Notes under the pieces: generated by a model
Database searches by the model: none
Told to the model about the DNA's origin: nothing
Seen by the model: only the letters and a program-made list of their open reading frames with translations
Position numbers and translations under genes: made by a program
NCBI GenBank assembly: GCA_035528415.1
Contig: DATKYQ010000076.1
Span: 1-64,000, forward strand
From: DATKYQ01 sp035528415
Lineage (GTDB): Bacteria; Myxococcota; B64-G9
Length of the DNA stretch: 64,000 nt
Direction: 5' to 3'
In this document: positions 1-8,066 of the stretch, piece after piece
Numbering within the stretch: position 1 is the first letter of the stretch
Layout: each line of letters opens with the position of its first letter

Positions 1-456
1 GGCCTGACCTTCAACAAGCGCCACAAGCGCCTTGGCAAGGTGGCCCATGACCGGCCCAAGACTTTGCAGGTCCAGGACGACGAGCGGCTGAAGAACCTGA
101 TGTTCTACATGGACTGCAACCCGGTGCGGGCCGGGATCATCGGACAACCCACGGACATCCGCTGGAAAGAATTCTCGAGTTGCCGCTTCTATTGTTTTGG
201 CGAGAAGAACTCGTATGACGACATGTTGACCATTCCCGAGTGGTACAAGAAACTCGCTCCGACCGCCCGCAAGCGTCAGCGCAAGTATCGTTCGATGCTG
301 GACAGGTACATGGTGGAGCACGGCATGAAGCGCGACCCGACCATGGGCAGCGGTTTGTTTATCGGCGGGGAGCTTTGGGTTGACGAGATGAGGAAGAAGC
401 TGTCCAAGTTGCTCAAGAAGAAATCTACGGGCCCGGACCCGCCCGACCCCGGCTAA
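1..456 (+). CDS. IS200-like / REP-associated tyrosine transposase, 3' part
   Basis: The reading frame is open from base 1 to the stop at 454-456, so the 5' end lies outside the window; the GTG at 40 is internal. The visible part carries the C-terminal landmark of Y1-type single-strand transposases, a short helix followed by YMDCNPVRAGII (the usual form is Y-x-x-x-NPVRAG). The HUH motif and catalytic tyrosine would be upstream. Proteins of this length class are usually the RAYT group, which act on REP hairpins scattered in their own genome instead of on terminal repeats. The basic lysine-rich C-terminus (about residues 120-145 of the visible part) fits DNA binding. A strong terminator follows 35 bases after the stop. 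Confidence 0.8.
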   Translation, partial: GLTFNKRHKRLGKVAHDRPKTLQVQDDERLKNLMFYMDCNPVRAGIIGQPTDIRWKEFSSCRFYCFGEKNSYDDMLTIPEWYKKLAPTARKRQRKYRSMLDRYMVEHGMKRDPTMGSGLFIGGELWVDEMRKKLSKLLKKKSTGPDPPDPG

Positions 457-490
457 ATCGAATACAAAAAGCAGAAAAACAGGGGGAACA

Positions 491-513
491 AGGGAGACAT
501 GCGTCTCCTTTTT
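491..513 (+). terminator. Rho-independent terminator after the transposase
   Basis: A perfect six-base stem GGAGAC/GTCTCC (493-498 and 503-508) with loop ATGC is followed directly by five T residues (509-513). It sits 35 bases after the transposase stop codon, in the orientation that would end that transcript. Confidence 0.75.
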
Positions 514-687
514 GCGTTTCAGCAAGAAAATCACAATTAACAACAACTCGAACTCCGGATCTCAGTCCAAGTGAACTGTAACTGCATGCACACCCAGCAG
601 TCAGTCGAAAAAAACCAAGAGAGAAGAGGTTAGAAGTGAGTCGAATACGAATATCGTCGTGTCAACGCGCGGTTGAACCTCCGTCCC

Positions 688-795
688 TGCATTTTTCCTG
701 CCCCCTACCTTTTTCCTGCCTTTTTCTTTTTTTCTTTCCGATGCATTTTTCCTGCCCCCTACCTTTTTCCTGCCTTTTTCTTTTTTTCTTTCCGA
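688..795. repeat. 54-bp polypyrimidine tandem repeat, two copies
   Basis: Two essentially identical 54-base units (688-741 and 742-795) made almost only of C and T on the plus strand, each containing two TTTTTCCTGCC-like blocks. This is the main content of the 378-base gap between the transposase and the rhomboid gene. It ends 39 bases before the rhomboid start codon. Short reading frames on both strands are products of the repeat and are not supported as genes. It may be a recombination or slippage product or a structured leader for the rhomboid gene; no function can be assigned. Confidence 0.85.
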
Positions 796-834
796 AGTTT
801 GACACACATCGCCTGACTGGAGCATGATGCCCTC

Positions 835-1989
835 ATGGCGCTAATCTGCCCGAAGTGCCTCTCGGATATGTCGCCCATCGAGCACGAGGGGGTTACGGTC
901 GACGTCTGCCCGGGGTGCCGGGGGATCTGGCTCGACCCGGGTGAACTGGCCTTCCTGCGCGGGGCCGACGAGGACCTGCCGGCCACGCCCGAGAGCATCG
1001 GGGCCGGGGATCACTATCTCAAGACTTCCAGCTATATCTGCCCGCGCTGCCAGGGGTCTTTCGACACCTTCGAGTACGCCCCGGGCACCGGCCTGTATAT
1101 CGACCGCTGCGAAAGCTGCAAGGGCATCTACCTGGATGCAGGCGAACTGAAGAAAATCCGCCAGGTCACCGCCCGCAAGCGGATTCTCGGCCTGCAGACA
1201 CCCAACGAGTCGCAGCGCAAGCTGCACGAGTTCATGCAGGCCGAGCGCACCCGCCACGCCCGGCAGGCAAGCAGCGACGCGTCTTCGGGTTCATCGGGTT
1301 CTTCACACTCCTCGGCCGGGGTCTATTTCTTCCAGCTAATGACCGGGATGCCGGTCGAGGTCGACGCCAAGCGCCAGCGCTTTCCGCTGATCACGCTGCT
1401 GATTGTCCTCGCAAACGTCGCCGTCTTCTTGTACCAGTCGATCGCGGTGAGTGACATCGGATTCTACTACGCGCGATACGCTTTCATCCCCACCCACCTG
1501 TCGGACGGCTCCGGCTGGCTGGGGTTGTTCACGGGAATATTCCTTCACGGGGGCTGGCTGCACCTTCTGGGCAACATGTATTTTCTGTGGCTCTTCGGTG
1601 ACAACGTCGAGGAGCGTATGAATCTCGGGGTGTTTCTGATCTTCTACCTTGCCTGCGGTGTTGCCGCCAGCCTGTTGCACGGCGTCTTGACCGAGTCCCC
1701 GGGAATTCCCACCCTGGGAGCCAGTGGAGCCATCTCGGGCATCATGGGCGCCTATTTGGTCCTCTATCCGCGCCGGCGCATGTACCAGGTGATCTGGTTC
1801 ATGCAGTTCAAGGTCTCGGTGGCCTTCTACCTTCTTTTCTGGTTAGGGTTGCAAGTTCTGTTCTCGAGCACCGGGTCCGGGGGAGTGGCCTGGTACGCGC
1901 ACATCGGCGGCTTCGCGGTAGGCGCCGGCGGCATCTGGCTGCTTCGCAGCATCGGGTTGGTCAGCCCCAACCACGAAGCAACTACCTGA
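835..1989 (+). CDS. Rhomboid family intramembrane serine protease with two N-terminal zinc ribbons
   Basis: 384 residues. Two TFIIB-type zinc ribbons come first: CPKC/CPGC at about 5-28 and CPRC/CESC at about 69-95, each followed by the same (I)WLDPGEL / IYLDAGEL signature. A Ser/Gly-rich linker (about 145-162) leads to a rhomboid core with about six hydrophobic segments (185-375). The active-site features are present: H243 and N247 (HxxxN oxyanion region), catalytic S297 in GASG, and catalytic H356 in the last helix (AHIGG). It should cleave single-pass membrane proteins inside the inner membrane. The double cytoplasmic zinc ribbon may recruit substrates or nucleic acid. The gene converges on tlyA with only 43 bases between stops. 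Confidence 0.92.
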   Translation: MALICPKCLSDMSPIEHEGVTVDVCPGCRGIWLDPGELAFLRGADEDLPATPESIGAGDHYLKTSSYICPRCQGSFDTFEYAPGTGLYIDRCESCKGIYLDAGELKKIRQVTARKRILGLQTPNESQRKLHEFMQAERTRHARQASSDASSGSSGSSHSSAGVYFFQLMTGMPVEVDAKRQRFPLITLLIVLANVAVFLYQSIAVSDIGFYYARYAFIPTHLSDGSGWLGLFTGIFLHGGWLHLLGNMYFLWLFGDNVEERMNLGVFLIFYLACGVAASLLHGVLTESPGIPTLGASGAISGIMGAYLVLYPRRRMYQVIWFMQFKVSVAFYLLFWLGLQVLFSSTGSGGVAWYAHIGGFAVGAGGIWLLRSIGLVSPNHEATT

Positions 1990-2032
1990 CCCGCGCTGCG
2001 TCAAATCTGAGCTCACCGGAGGCCAGACTGTA

Positions 2033-2779
2033 TCATGACGAAAAAGCGAGCAACAGAAACACTTCACGGTTCCCGTCTGCGCCGGGCAGGCGCGAGGGGA
2101 CCTCGGCTTCGATTTCGAGACCGAGGTTCTTTGCGAACCTGACTATCCCTTCGACGGCCTCGCGGCGCAGCGCCTCGTCGCGGACTATGCCCCCCTTGCC
2201 CACCTTGCCGTGACCGACCTCGAACTGGGGCTTGACCATTGCCAACAGCCGGCCGCCCGGCTTCAGGTGGGGCAAGACAGGCGGTAGCGCCAACCTGAGC
2301 GAGATGAAGGACAGGTCGAAGGTGACCAGATCCACGCTCTCTGGCAAGTCTTCCGGCCGCAGTTTACGTACGTTGAGCCCCTCGATGCGCGTCACGCGCT
2401 CATCGCGGACCAGCTTATTGTGAAGCTGTCCGCGCCCGACGTCCAGGGCGTAGATTTTGGCCGCACCGTGTTGCAGAAGACAGTCTGTGAACCCGCCGGT
2501 CGAGGCGCCCACGTCGAGAACCGTCATCCCAGAGACATCCAGGCCGAGATCGGCAAGCGCGCCGGCCAGCTTGACTCCGCCGCGCGAGACATAGGGATGA
2601 TCGGGCTCCTTGAGGCGGACTTCGGCGTCTCTGGCCACCGTGGTGCCGGGCTTGTCGATGCGCATATCGCCGACCGTCACCCTGCCGGCCATAACTAGCG
2701 CCTTGGCACGCGAACGGCTTTCGCACAAGCCCAGTTCGTAAAGAAGTTGATCCAGACGTATCTTTTCTTGCCGGCCCAT
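2033..2779 (-). CDS. tlyA: TlyA family rRNA 2'-O-methyltransferase
   Basis: 248 residues. An N-terminal S4 RNA-binding domain (about 7-60) is followed by a FtsJ-like Rossmann methyltransferase with the SAM-binding motif DVGASTGGFTDC (89-100). The catalytic Lys after SRGG (K70), the Asp in TFDLSFISL and the Lys in MVKPQFE are visible. Family members methylate ribose in 16S/23S rRNA; the old name hemolysin is misleading. It starts 7 bases after the dxs stop and is surely co-transcribed with dxs, the conserved order in many bacteria. Normal length. Confidence 0.93.
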   Translation of the reverse strand: MGRQEKIRLDQLLYELGLCESRSRAKALVMAGRVTVGDMRIDKPGTTVARDAEVRLKEPDHPYVSRGGVKLAGALADLGLDVSGMTVLDVGASTGGFTDCLLQHGAAKIYALDVGRGQLHNKLVRDERVTRIEGLNVRKLRPEDLPESVDLVTFDLSFISLRLALPPVLPHLKPGGRLLAMVKPQFEVGHGKVGKGGIVRDEALRREAVEGIVRFAKNLGLEIEAEVPSRLPGADGNREVFLLLAFSS

Positions 2780-2785
2780 GCCCTG

Positions 2786-4693
2786 TCAGGCGCTCTGGAG
2801 GGATGTTCGCGCCTTGCCTGCCAGATCGAGCGCCGCCTTGACGATTCCCCCGGCGTCCAACCCCAACTGCCGACGGATGTCCCGCGCGTCTCCCTGACTG
2901 ATGAAGCTGTCCGGCGCGCCCAGCATGTGAAGCGGGACGAGCAGGCCATGTCGCTGCAGGCAGGCGCCAACCGCCTGGCCGAAGCCGCCCTCTAATACAT
3001 TTTCCTCGACTGTCAGGATGTGGCCGCCCTCGCGAGCCAGGCGCATGATCAGCTCTTCATCCAGGGGTTTTCTGAACCTGGCGTCGGCCACGATTGCATG
3101 CACACCACGTTCGGTAAGCACCTCGGCCGCCCGCAGCGCCGGATACAGCATGGTGCCGATGGTCAGGATGGCCAGGTCCGCTTTCGCGCCGGGAGTGTGC
3201 ATGATGCGGCCTTTGCCAACTTCCAGTACCTCGGGCTCGCCGTCGGGCTCGAGCCCCACCGACGCCCCGCGGGGATACCGGAAAGCCGCCGGTCCCGGCA
3301 GGCTGAGCGCCGTTCTGAGCATGCGGGGCAACTCGTTCTCATCGGACGGGGCCATGATGGTCAGCCCTGGCAGGTTGGCCAGATAGCTGAGATCGAACAG
3401 GCCTTGATGGGTGGGCCCGTCCTCCCCAACTACTCCGCCCCGGTCGAGAGCGAAGACGACCGGCAGTTTCTGCAGGCAGACGTCGTGCTGCAACATGTCG
3501 TAGGCCCGTTGCAAAAAGGTGGAGTAGATCGCCACCACCGGCCGCCGCCCGCCACAGGCCAGGCCCGCCGCGAAGGTAACCGCGTGCCCCTCGGCGATGC
3601 CCACGTCGTAGAAGCGATCGGGAAACCTCTCGGCGAAAGCGGAAAGCCCTGTGCCGTCCGGCATGGCAGCGGTAATGGCCACCACGCGATCGTCGCGCTC
3701 GGCTTCCCGCACGAGAGCATCGGAGAAGACCGAGGTATATGACGGCGGAGCCTGCGGGTCCTTGGCCGGAAACCTGCCGCTGGCCGCGTCAAACCTGCCC
3801 ACCCCGTGAAAGCGGCTCGGTGCGGCCTCCGCTGGCGCATATCCCTTGCCCTTGACCGTCTGCACGTGCACCAGCACCGGCCCGTCGAGGTGTCTGACAT
3901 TCTGCAGGATGGTTACCAGCGCACCCAGATCGTGTCCGTCAACCGGGCCGACGTACTGAAAGCCAAACCCCTCGAACAGGATCCCCGGCGTGAACATCGC
4001 CTTGGTGCCTTCCACCATGCGCCTGATCCAGTGCAATGTCTTCTCGCCGTATCTCGGGTAGTTGTTGAGCACTCCCTTGATACGCCGCCTGAACTGGTTG
4101 AAGACCGGGCCCGAGAGCCTTTGGCTGAGCCAGCTGCTCATGCCCCCCACGTGAGGCGAGATGAACATTCCGTTGTCGTTTAGGATCACCACCAGGTCGC
4201 GCTCAAGCGATCCGGCGTGGTTGAGGGCCTCGAAAGCCAATCCGCCGGTCATGCCCCCGTCGCCGATGACGGCCACCACTTTGCCCTGCTCGCCCTTGAG
4301 GCGTTTGGCCTCGGCAATCCCCAGCGCCGCGCTGATGCTGGTGGAAGCGTGGCCGGCCCCGAAACAATCGTGCTCGCTCTCGTCGCGGCGGCAAAAACCC
4401 GACAGGCCGCCTGCCCGGCGTAGCGTGTCGAAACGCTCCCGGCGCCCCGTGAGCAGCTTGTGCGCGTAGGCCTGGTTGCCGACGTCCCATACAATGGAAT
4501 CGACCGGTGACTGGAACACGTAGTGCAAGGCCACGCCGAGTTCCACTACCCCGAGGGAAGATGCCAGGTGGCCCCCGTTGTGGCTGACCACCTCGATGAT
4601 CCGTTCGCGGATCTCCGCGCAGAGTCGATCGAGCTGGTTCTCGCGCAGGCGTCGCAGATCGAGCGGAGAGTAAATTTCGCTAAGCAATGCCAT
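2786..4693 (-). CDS. dxs: 1-deoxy-D-xylulose-5-phosphate synthase
   Basis: 635 residues, full length. It condenses pyruvate and glyceraldehyde 3-phosphate with thiamine diphosphate, the first step of the MEP isoprenoid pathway. The TPP-binding signature GDG (144-146) with NDN (172-174) is intact, and HNGGHLASSLG near the N-terminus, FGAGHAS and RFHGVGRF are family hallmarks. The transketolase pyrimidine domain and C-terminal domain follow. A good ribosome site (AGGAGCC, 5 bases of spacing) supports the ATG at 4693. It is followed by tlyA; ispA, its usual upstream partner, is 15 kb away at 20006. Confidence 0.96.
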   Translation of the reverse strand: MALLSEIYSPLDLRRLRENQLDRLCAEIRERIIEVVSHNGGHLASSLGVVELGVALHYVFQSPVDSIVWDVGNQAYAHKLLTGRRERFDTLRRAGGLSGFCRRDESEHDCFGAGHASTSISAALGIAEAKRLKGEQGKVVAVIGDGGMTGGLAFEALNHAGSLERDLVVILNDNGMFISPHVGGMSSWLSQRLSGPVFNQFRRRIKGVLNNYPRYGEKTLHWIRRMVEGTKAMFTPGILFEGFGFQYVGPVDGHDLGALVTILQNVRHLDGPVLVHVQTVKGKGYAPAEAAPSRFHGVGRFDAASGRFPAKDPQAPPSYTSVFSDALVREAERDDRVVAITAAMPDGTGLSAFAERFPDRFYDVGIAEGHAVTFAAGLACGGRRPVVAIYSTFLQRAYDMLQHDVCLQKLPVVFALDRGGVVGEDGPTHQGLFDLSYLANLPGLTIMAPSDENELPRMLRTALSLPGPAAFRYPRGASVGLEPDGEPEVLEVGKGRIMHTPGAKADLAILTIGTMLYPALRAAEVLTERGVHAIVADARFRKPLDEELIMRLAREGGHILTVEENVLEGGFGQAVGACLQRHGLLVPLHMLGAPDSFISQGDARDIRRQLGLDAGGIVKAALDLAGKARTSLQSA

Positions 4694-4823
4694 CGTAGGC
4701 TCCTAATAACGCTGGGGTCATGGTCCTTGCTCGTACCGACCAAGCATGGTAGCATGGCGTGGAAGGTAAAGACAAAAAGGTAAACGGGCGGTCCCCAAAA
4801 AATTAATTGGTGCGTGAACGAAA

Positions 4824-6221
4824 ATGAAGATACCGAGAACAATAGCTTCACTTCTGGCCGTCTTGTTACTCACGCTTACGGGCACCGTGTTTTTCCAGTG
4901 CGGCAGCGATAAGGCCGGAGAAGGTGCTTTTTGCGAGAAAGACGCAAACTGCCGATCGGGCCTCGTTTGCCAGGACAACATCTGCGTCAAGCCGAACACC
5001 AACGACTGTAATCCCCCCTGCAAGGATTTCGAGACCTGTTTCGAGGGTAAATGCATTGTGGGCGGCGATCCCAACGACCAGGACGGTGACGGTCACCAGG
5101 TTAAGCCGCAGGGCGACGATTGCGACGACTTCAACTACACAATCTATCCGGGCGCCTACGAGTACTGCGACGGCATCGACAACAACTGCGACGGCTCGGT
5201 CGATGAGAATTGTCCCCCATGTCCCGCGGGTTCGAACCAGGATTGCGGAACCGACATCGGCGAGTGCACCGCCGGAGTCCAGTCATGCAGCGGAGGAAAC
5301 TGGGAGGCATGCAGCGGCAAGGGCCCGGAGCCCGAGTCCTGCGACAACAAGGACAACGACTGCGACGGGATGACCGACGAGGTGTGCCCTTGCACGGACG
5401 GCGATCAACTCCCCTGCGGGCTGGAAGAGGGAACCTGCGTCTCCGGCAGCCAGACCTGCGAGCAGGGCGCCTGGACCGGCTGCCACGACGGACAACTGCC
5501 GCAGGATGAAGCCTGCGACGGTCAGGACAACGATTGCGACGGGTTCATCGACGAGGGTTTCAACCTGGGCTTTGCTTGCACCGGCGAGGGCGAGTGCGGG
5601 GCCGGTCAGATCGAATGCATAGCTGAGATGGACACGGTCTGCAGCACCATGCCCGGCGGTACGACCGATCAGTCGTCAGCCGAGATCTGCGACATAAAAG
5701 ACAACGATTGCGACGGGTTGACCGACGAGGGACTGGAAGCGGACGAGGCGCCGAACAGCTGCACCTTGGCCAGCGACCTGGGCGGGATCCCCGACGACGG
5801 CTCCTCGCTGATCGTGTCCGGCAACCTGTGGCCTCCGGGGGACGAGGATTGGTACAAGATCCTGGCCACCGACGATGTCAACGAGGATCTCGACGACAGT
5901 TGCGACCGGTTCAAGTTTCAGCTGCGCTTTCTTACAAACCCGGGCGACAAGATGCTCATCGATGTCTACGCCGAAAGCTGCACCCAGCCGACCGATCTGT
6001 GCACCGATGACACAGAGTACGATCACGCCTACAACAGCCAGTTCCTCACTACCCCGGACACAGAAGGCATGGGCCAGTGCCCCTGCAGCGCCGATCCGAC
6101 CAATGGCATGGCAACCTGCTCGAGCGAACCCAAGACCTTCTACATCAGGGTACACGGCCCCGCCGGCGACCAGGCCACCTGTGATAACTACCAGCTTTCG
6201 ATCTCGAACGGTGTCGAGTGA
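4824..6221 (+). CDS. Secreted or lipid-anchored MopE-type DCDG-repeat protein (paralogue of the 8067 gene)
   Basis: 465 residues. A hydrophobic N-terminus ends in FFQCGSD; C26 is a possible lipidation site although the lipobox is poor. A cysteine-rich module (CEKDANCRSGLVC) follows, then four DxDxDG/ExCDGxDNxCDGxxDE units as in MopE-type putative metal-binding repeats. The C-terminal domain contains GDEDWY and FYIRV and is shared with the product of 8067. It is probably a surface or periplasmic calcium- or copper-binding protein of unknown role. No strong ribosome site is visible before the ATG. It leads a three-lipoprotein group with the Kelch gene 52 bases downstream. Confidence 0.8.
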   Translation: MKIPRTIASLLAVLLLTLTGTVFFQCGSDKAGEGAFCEKDANCRSGLVCQDNICVKPNTNDCNPPCKDFETCFEGKCIVGGDPNDQDGDGHQVKPQGDDCDDFNYTIYPGAYEYCDGIDNNCDGSVDENCPPCPAGSNQDCGTDIGECTAGVQSCSGGNWEACSGKGPEPESCDNKDNDCDGMTDEVCPCTDGDQLPCGLEEGTCVSGSQTCEQGAWTGCHDGQLPQDEACDGQDNDCDGFIDEGFNLGFACTGEGECGAGQIECIAEMDTVCSTMPGGTTDQSSAEICDIKDNDCDGLTDEGLEADEAPNSCTLASDLGGIPDDGSSLIVSGNLWPPGDEDWYKILATDDVNEDLDDSCDRFKFQLRFLTNPGDKMLIDVYAESCTQPTDLCTDDTEYDHAYNSQFLTTPDTEGMGQCPCSADPTNGMATCSSEPKTFYIRVHGPAGDQATCDNYQLSISNGVE

Positions 6222-6273
6222 ACGAGCCTGCGATGTTTCCGCAACCTCCATCACATTCTCCAAGAGGAACCAG

Positions 6274-8052
6274 ATGAACGGACGGCCACACCTTGCAGCG
6301 TATACAATTCTGGGGATGATGTTCCTTATGGGCTGCGGCCCGCAGGACGGAGGGCAGATCGATCTCAAGATCCATTACACGCAGCCGGCGGACACTCCCG
6401 CGGGCCTGCGCGGCGAGCAGGCGCCCAGCAAGGGCGAACCACCGCCTTACATTACCGACTTCAGGCTATGCGTCTCGGCGGCCGACATGAAGCTGGCCAA
6501 GTGCCAGAATTTCAACCTGGACGACTACCTCACCAGGGGCAAGGCCCGAATCGGCGGAATACCTGCGGGAGACGGGCGCAAAGTGACCTTCCAGGGATAC
6601 GATCTCAACGAGCCGTCGGAACAAAAGGTATACTGGTGCGGCGAAGTCAGCAGTGTGGCGATAAAGAAGAACTCGACTACCAAGATAAACATGTTCATTT
6701 CCGCCTGCTCAAACTTCACCCTCACCCGGGGCACGTTAGCGACGGCGCGAGTATTTCACACGGCCACCGCTCTGCCAGACGGCCGAGTGCTGATCGCCGG
6801 CGGCTTCTCGACCAAGGTTACAGACCAGATCTGCACCGACGGCGACTGCTTGCGCCTGGCGGCCAGCGACTCCATCGAAATCTACGACCCGACCAACGGG
6901 ACCTTCGAATCCGGTCAGGAGTTGGAGTTGGTGCTAGGAACACCGCGTGCCATGCACACGGCCACCTTGTTACCCGACGGCCGGGTGCTTGTAACCGGAG
7001 GCTGCGAACAGGCCATCTGGTACGAGACCTTCGTAAACGGCCCGCGCACATTAATCGAAGTCGCAAACCAGGGCTGGGGCACGGCGGGCAGCACCGCCGA
7101 GATCGTCGATCCGTCCAGTGGGACGGTGCAACCGATCACGGCGGCCATGCCGACGTCCCGCGCGTTGCATTCGGCCATGGCCCTGCCCAACGGCGATGTG
7201 TTACTGTTCGGCGGGTTGAGCATCGGTAACCTGGTCACAGACGCTGCGACCAGGTACCAGGCCCTGACATTTGAATTCGAGGATCTGCCCGCGGGGCTGC
7301 AGGTCCCGCGCCAGTCGATGCTGTTTCTCAAGCTGGCCGGCGGTGGCACGACCCGGGCTTTGATCTGGGGAGGAAACTCACCGCCCCAGCCGGGAGCCGG
7401 AACCTTCTCGGAAATCATCAGCGTTTCCGAGGATGGATCCCTGCAGAGCAGCCTGCCCCAATTCGTCACTAGTCAGGCAAGTATGGGACTTCCGTCCTTC
7501 TACTCCGCGGGCACCTTGCTAGACTCGGGCCAGGTGCTCCTCACCGGCGGCATGCTGGTTGATCTTTCGGTCTATCCCGATCTGCAAAAACCCGAGGTGC
7601 TCAGGAGGTACCGCCTGGTGGATCTTACAGATGGCATGGAGTCAATCGCAGCTCCGGCTAACGACAACAGCACCATGAACTTCTTTAGGGCCCTGCACAC
7701 GATAACTCCCCTTTCGAAAAAGCTTAGCCTGAATGATGATGGAACGAGGGTGCTCATCGCCGGCGGCCTGACGGCGGCCGGTTCGTCCAGTGTCGATTTT
7801 GAACCGCAGAACAACGCGGAGTTCTTCACTCCCTGGCTACTTGACACAGGCAAACCGTTCGAGACCATTCAGATCAAGGGCGTCTCGGTGAACATGAATG
7901 AAGCGCGAGCGGGACACACGGCCACAACCATGCAAGACGGCACTATCCTGCTGACCGGTGGCTTCACCAAAGTCCTCAACAAAGACGAGCCCGACATCTC
8001 GAACACCGCTGAGATATTCAACCCGCAAAACAGGGAACTGCGAGTAGAATAA
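6274..8052 (+). CDS. Kelch-repeat lipoprotein
   Basis: 592 residues from the ATG at 6274, chosen because AAGAGGAAC lies just before it and because it begins a classic lipoprotein signal (hydrophobic segment then FLMGC, C21). The frame is open further upstream (to 5875) but overlaps the preceding gene. After a divergent 100-residue region come at least four Kelch/galactose-oxidase-like units with the pattern R-x-x-H-T/S-A-T-x-LPDGRVLIxGG (about residues 155-180, 215-245, 290-315, 540-570), predicting a beta-propeller on the cell surface. It lies between the two MopE-repeat paralogues, 14 bases before the second. Confidence 0.85.
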   Translation: MNGRPHLAAYTILGMMFLMGCGPQDGGQIDLKIHYTQPADTPAGLRGEQAPSKGEPPPYITDFRLCVSAADMKLAKCQNFNLDDYLTRGKARIGGIPAGDGRKVTFQGYDLNEPSEQKVYWCGEVSSVAIKKNSTTKINMFISACSNFTLTRGTLATARVFHTATALPDGRVLIAGGFSTKVTDQICTDGDCLRLAASDSIEIYDPTNGTFESGQELELVLGTPRAMHTATLLPDGRVLVTGGCEQAIWYETFVNGPRTLIEVANQGWGTAGSTAEIVDPSSGTVQPITAAMPTSRALHSAMALPNGDVLLFGGLSIGNLVTDAATRYQALTFEFEDLPAGLQVPRQSMLFLKLAGGGTTRALIWGGNSPPQPGAGTFSEIISVSEDGSLQSSLPQFVTSQASMGLPSFYSAGTLLDSGQVLLTGGMLVDLSVYPDLQKPEVLRRYRLVDLTDGMESIAAPANDNSTMNFFRALHTITPLSKKLSLNDDGTRVLIAGGLTAAGSSSVDFEPQNNAEFFTPWLLDTGKPFETIQIKGVSVNMNEARAGHTATTMQDGTILLTGGFTKVLNKDEPDISNTAEIFNPQNRELRVE

Positions 8053-8066
8053 TCAGGAGGTAAGTC

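Noticed and set aside
5228..5240. GGTTCGAACC resembles a tRNA T-arm
   Set aside because: It is inside the coding frame of the MopE-repeat protein (CPAGSNQ) and no acceptor or anticodon arms surround it.
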